Positions 59,194-62,151 of a DNA stretch of 62,151 nucleotides are shown in pieces. Both the position numbers and the translations under genes were made by a program. This stretch comes from Actinomycetes bacterium. GTDB taxonomy: Bacteria; Actinomycetota; Acidimicrobiia; IMCC26256; PALSA-610. Location of the stretch: positions 1 through 62,151 of the forward strand of contig JANYBW010000024.1 in assembly GCA_025360585.1 (NCBI GenBank). The letters run 5' to 3'. The notes under the pieces were generated by a model. It was not told the DNA's origin and searched no databases. It worked only from the letters and a program-made list of their open reading frames with translations. How positions within the stretch are numbered: the stretch's first letter is position 1; every line of letters begins with the position of its first letter.

Positions 59194-61401
59194 TAGGGGC
59201 GCGACTTCTACTGGGATTCCGCTCAACACGGCGTTGCCGGATAAGGGGTCGAAATCGTTCACACTCGCCAGAATGTTTACGTTCACGCCCGCATGTTCCC
59301 GAGCGATCGCCATCTGTGCGCCATTGGAATCGTGGCCCCAACCGTGCGGAATACTGACGACACCTTCGCGAATTGAGTCCGTGATTTCGACCACAATTTC
59401 CACTTCGCCAGTCTTCGACGCGACACGGGCCATGCCGCCGTCGGTTAACAACAGTCGTCGCGCATCGTTCGAATTGACGTGAAGTGTGCAACGATTCTTG
59501 CCCTTCACGAGAATACGCAGGTTGTGCATCCAGGAGTTATTCGATCGCAGATCACGCCGCCCAATCAAAGTGAGACCATTGTGCACACGATCGAGCGACG
59601 GGATGAGCCGTTCTCGCACATCGTTCACGATCATCTCGGGCGCGAGTTCAATGCGGCCGGATTCAGTCCGCAATACCTCGGGCATCCGCGGTTCGAGTGG
59701 GCCAAGATCGATTCCGTGGGGGTTCTCAATCAGCTGATCGAGCGTGAGCCCGTAAGGCCCAGTGCGCAGCATCAGGTCAAGAATGCGTTCAGGGCCGCGG
59801 CGTCCGTTTGCACTCAGCTGCGCGAGCAATTCTGCGGGTTCTACTCCCGCGCGAGCAGCAGCTTTTTCCACCAGCACGCCGATCGTGAAGTCATCGACGG
59901 TACTCACTACGTCGTATTCGTGCCCGAGCCCTTGCAGGATGCCCGCAAGCCGGCAGAGCGTTTCCCATTCACGATGCTGGCCGGGCTCAATATCGTAGAC
60001 CGGCGCTGAATACGTCGCGATGTTGCGGACGGCGAGTGAGCGCAACGCGATGTCGTAGTGGCCGCGGGCCAACATCGACTCGACGGGAAGAATCACATCC
60101 GCGTGGCGCGTCGTTTCGTTGCGATAAATGTCGACACTCACCATGAACTCGAGCGACGCGAGCGCACGGTCGAGTCGCAACGAATCAGGGTTGGACAACA
60201 CCGGGTTTCCGGCAACGGTAATCATCGCTCGAATTTGGCCGTCGCCCGGCGTCTCGATTTCTTCAGCGAGCACAACGACGGGGAACTCACCGAAGAATTC
60301 TGGCAATCCGCGTACCCGCGAACTACGGCGACCGAACCGCACTCCCCGACCTTTGCCACCCGCGCCTGCGGTATTGCCGCCACCGGTTGCCGGACGGTTG
60401 AACATCGCGCCGCCGCGCCGATCAAGGTTGCCAGTCAAGACGTTCACCACATCGACGGCCCATGAAGCGACCGTTCCAAATTCCTGGACGCACGTTCCGA
60501 TTCGACCGTAGACAGCTGCACTGGGTGCAGCTGCGAGTTCCCTTGCAATCCGGCGGATCGCATCCGCTTCGACTCCACACACCCCCGCAACAGTTTCCGG
60601 CGCGAAATACTGCGCGAGTTCGCGGACGATCTCAATACCCTCAACAAATTCAGCGATGTGATCGCTGACGGAAACCAAGTTCTCCGAGAACAACGTCTGC
60701 ACAATCGCGAGGAGAAATTGAGCATCAGTTCCCGGCCGCAACGCGACCCATTCATCGGATTCTTCGGCGGTCTTCGAACGGCGGGGATCGACGACAACAA
60801 TGCGCCCGCCGCGAGCGCGAATTGCCCGCAACCGTCCGGGCATATCGGGAGCGGTCATCAACGATCCGTTCGATGCAAACGGATTCGCGCCGAGCATCAG
60901 CAGATAGTCGGTGTGATCAATGTCGGGTACCGGCACCGAAAGGCCCGTGCCGAACATGAGGCCAGCAGACACTTGCTTCGGCATCTGATCAACGGTCGAC
61001 GCGCTATAGAGATTCGTCGTGCGCGCCGCTTGATTCATGACCCGGTTGTAGATCATCGGCGCCAGGTTGTGCGCGCACGGGTTGCCCATGTAAATCCCGA
61101 GCGCGTCGCGGCCGTGGGTGTCGAGAATCGTTGGCAGCCGGTCGCCGATGTAGGCAAATGCTTCATCCCAGGTGGCATCCCGCCACGTATCGCTCGCACG
61201 ATCGCGAATCTGCGGCACTCGCACCCGATCGGGATCGGTTTCAAGCTCCTTGATGGCGGTTCCCTTGGGGCACAAAAACCCCTTTGAAAACACGTCATCT
61301 TTATCGCCGCGCACCAAGGTGATATCGCGACCTTCCATGTGAAGCTCGAGCCCGCACGTGGCTTCGCAGAGCGGACAGGTGCGGTACGCAATCGTTGTCA
61401 T
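59191..61401 (-). CDS. Molybdopterin-dependent oxidoreductase (DMSO reductase superfamily)
   Basis: 736 residues. CPLCEATCGL with a fourth Cys in GFLCPKG is the N-terminal 4Fe-4S motif (C-x2-C-x3-C-x27-C). NPFASNG, VVVDPRRSKTAEESDEWVALRPGTDAQF and the C-terminal NSWMHN and FDPLSGNAVLSG contact the bis-MGD cofactor. At the Mo-ligand region (SASTVDQMPKQV) there is no Cys or Sec, so it is unlike formate dehydrogenase and Nap; Ser, Thr or Asp would bind the metal. No Tat signal is seen, so the enzyme is cytoplasmic. No partner subunits are adjacent in the window. It is divergent from the MBL-fold gene; 68 bp lie between. Confidence 0.9.
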   Translation of the reverse strand: MTTIAYRTCPLCEATCGLELHMEGRDITLVRGDKDDVFSKGFLCPKGTAIKELETDPDRVRVPQIRDRASDTWRDATWDEAFAYIGDRLPTILDTHGRDALGIYMGNPCAHNLAPMIYNRVMNQAARTTNLYSASTVDQMPKQVSAGLMFGTGLSVPVPDIDHTDYLLMLGANPFASNGSLMTAPDMPGRLRAIRARGGRIVVVDPRRSKTAEESDEWVALRPGTDAQFLLAIVQTLFSENLVSVSDHIAEFVEGIEIVRELAQYFAPETVAGVCGVEADAIRRIARELAAAPSAAVYGRIGTCVQEFGTVASWAVDVVNVLTGNLDRRGGAMFNRPATGGGNTAGAGGKGRGVRFGRRSSRVRGLPEFFGEFPVVVLAEEIETPGDGQIRAMITVAGNPVLSNPDSLRLDRALASLEFMVSVDIYRNETTRHADVILPVESMLARGHYDIALRSLAVRNIATYSAPVYDIEPGQHREWETLCRLAGILQGLGHEYDVVSTVDDFTIGVLVEKAAARAGVEPAELLAQLSANGRRGPERILDLMLRTGPYGLTLDQLIENPHGIDLGPLEPRMPEVLRTESGRIELAPEMIVNDVRERLIPSLDRVHNGLTLIGRRDLRSNNSWMHNLRILVKGKNRCTLHVNSNDARRLLLTDGGMARVASKTGEVEIVVEITDSIREGVVSIPHGWGHDSNGAQMAIAREHAGVNVNILASVNDFDPLSGNAVLSGIPVEVAPL

Positions 61402-61469
61402 ACCCCGATTGTTACACGTCGATCGGCTCGATGCATTACAGCTCGGCGCCGGCGTGCAAGGATCTCCGA

Positions 61470-62151
61470 ATGGAACGCTTTTACTTCAAACAGCTGCTCT
61501 CGGGGCGCGACTTCGCCCGTCAGAATTCGCTCGCGCATTCCATGGTGAACTTCTGCTACCTGATTGGCGATCGCGAGACGGGCGACGCGGCAGTCATCGA
61601 CCCCGCGTACGGCGCCCAGGACATTCTCGACACGTTGGCCACCGATGGCATGCGCCTCACCGCCATGCTCGCAACCCACTATCACCCCGATCACGTCGGA
61701 GGCTCAATGGCGGGCCACAGCATCGAAGGGGTTCGTGAGCTGCTCGAACTCGGTGTGGAAGCCAAGGTTCATTGCCAGGCCGAAGAGGCGTTCGGAATTC
61801 AAAGGGTTTCTGGCATCAGCGAAACCGATATCGTGCAGCATTCCAGCGGTGATGTAGTGATGGTCGGTTCGATTCCGGTGACGTTGTTGCACACTCCGGG
61901 CCACACGCCAGGATCACAATGTTTCATGGTCGACGGCCGACTCGTCAGTGGCGACACGTTGTTCCTCGACGGTTGTGGACGCACTGATTTACCGGGTGGA
62001 AGCCCTGAGCAGCTGTACGACTCGGTGCACACAAAACTTGCGCAGCTTCCGGGCGAAACCGTGTTGTACCCCGGCCACCTCTATTCGGCGGAGTCTTCGG
62101 CGAAGATGGCTGAGGTCGTTGATCGCAACTACGTTTTCCGTTTCAAAACTC
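61470..62151 (+). CDS. Metallo-beta-lactamase-fold hydrolase (truncated by window end)
   Basis: 227 codons up to the window edge, no stop reached. THYHPDHVGG is the H-x-H-x-D-H metal site, HTPGHTPGS the third-His loop, SGDTLFLDGCGRTDLPGG the bridging Asp with the GRTD motif, and YPGHLYS the last His. The GCGRTD motif is seen in ETHE1-type persulfide dioxygenases and glyoxalase II-like enzymes. The ATG has AAGGA 8 nt upstream. The exact reaction cannot be told without the C-terminus. Confidence 0.9.
   Translation, partial: MERFYFKQLLSGRDFARQNSLAHSMVNFCYLIGDRETGDAAVIDPAYGAQDILDTLATDGMRLTAMLATHYHPDHVGGSMAGHSIEGVRELLELGVEAKVHCQAEEAFGIQRVSGISETDIVQHSSGDVVMVGSIPVTLLHTPGHTPGSQCFMVDGRLVSGDTLFLDGCGRTDLPGGSPEQLYDSVHTKLAQLPGETVLYPGHLYSAESSAKMAEVVDRNYVFRFKT

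Overview
The window looks like chromosomal DNA of a GC-rich actinobacterium, most likely of the class Acidimicrobiia. Grounds seen in the sequence: a mycothiol-type DinB/MDMPI protein, a LytR-CpsA-Psr protein, a SARP/BTAD regulator, an HU protein with a Lys/Ala-rich tail, a KstR-like TetR repressor with KstR-type operators, many lipid-CoA enzymes, and secreted proteins with the 'GYWLVASDGGVFSFGDA' repeat that is common in Acidimicrobiia. The taxon is an inference; no rRNA or tRNA gene was seen. No phage, plasmid, IS transposase or CRISPR array was recognised.

Layout. 1-4.9 kb: a 61-bp tandem repeat, aat, an acyl-CoA dehydrogenase, a secreted membrane-anchored metallopeptidase and a small unknown gene. 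4.9-10.9 kb: the gltB-gltD glutamate synthase operon. 11.1-12.2 kb: a decayed SDR pseudogene and an RmlC-like epimerase. 12.4-17.2 kb: a four-gene plus-strand cluster of unknown function (FAD oxidoreductase, acetoacetate-decarboxylase-fold protein, unknown helical protein, DUF2071 protein), facing a 3.9-kb SARP-AAA-TPR regulator. 21-27 kb: LCP protein with its ECF sigma factor, a ParA-type ATPase, an ABC exporter and HU. 27-30.5 kb: operon of a DAO-type oxidase, a class III aminotransferase and a phosphopantetheinyl transferase that looks fused to a second small protein through a palindromic element. 30.5-31.7 kb: an AbiEi-like/DUF559 nuclease gene bracketed by two near-identical hairpins. 31.7-35.7 kb: MFS, MDMPI-like and DinG-like genes in one operon. 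35.8-41 kb: a fused tandem CaiB/BaiF CoA transferase, a second AbiEi/DUF559 gene, and a DUF35 plus thiolase-like pair. 41-48 kb: a DUF1906 glycoside-hydrolase-like secreted protein, three amidohydrolase-fold paralogues interrupted by an ABC exporter, an SDR and a zinc-ribbon protein. 48-52.8 kb: a TPP riboswitch controlling thiamine pyrophosphokinase and a ThiBPQ-type transporter. 52.8-62 kb: a secreted glucosaminidase, then a KstR-like regulon (MFS exporter, acyl-CoA synthetase, TetR, SDR), a molybdopterin oxidoreductase and a truncated metallo-beta-lactamase-fold gene.

Recurring themes. Eleven genes that open transcription units carry a TANNNT box, ten of them 6-8 nt before the start codon and one at 9 nt, which points to widespread leaderless transcripts and fixes many starts. 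Palindromic intergenic elements recur, one of them inside a coding region. Several enzyme paralogues have lost expected catalytic residues (amidohydrolases, one CoA-transferase domain, an SDR, the cyclase-like domain of the regulator). The best candidates for undescribed biology are the hairpin-bracketed AbiEi/nuclease unit, the 12.4-17.2 kb cluster and the palindrome-mediated PPTase fusion.
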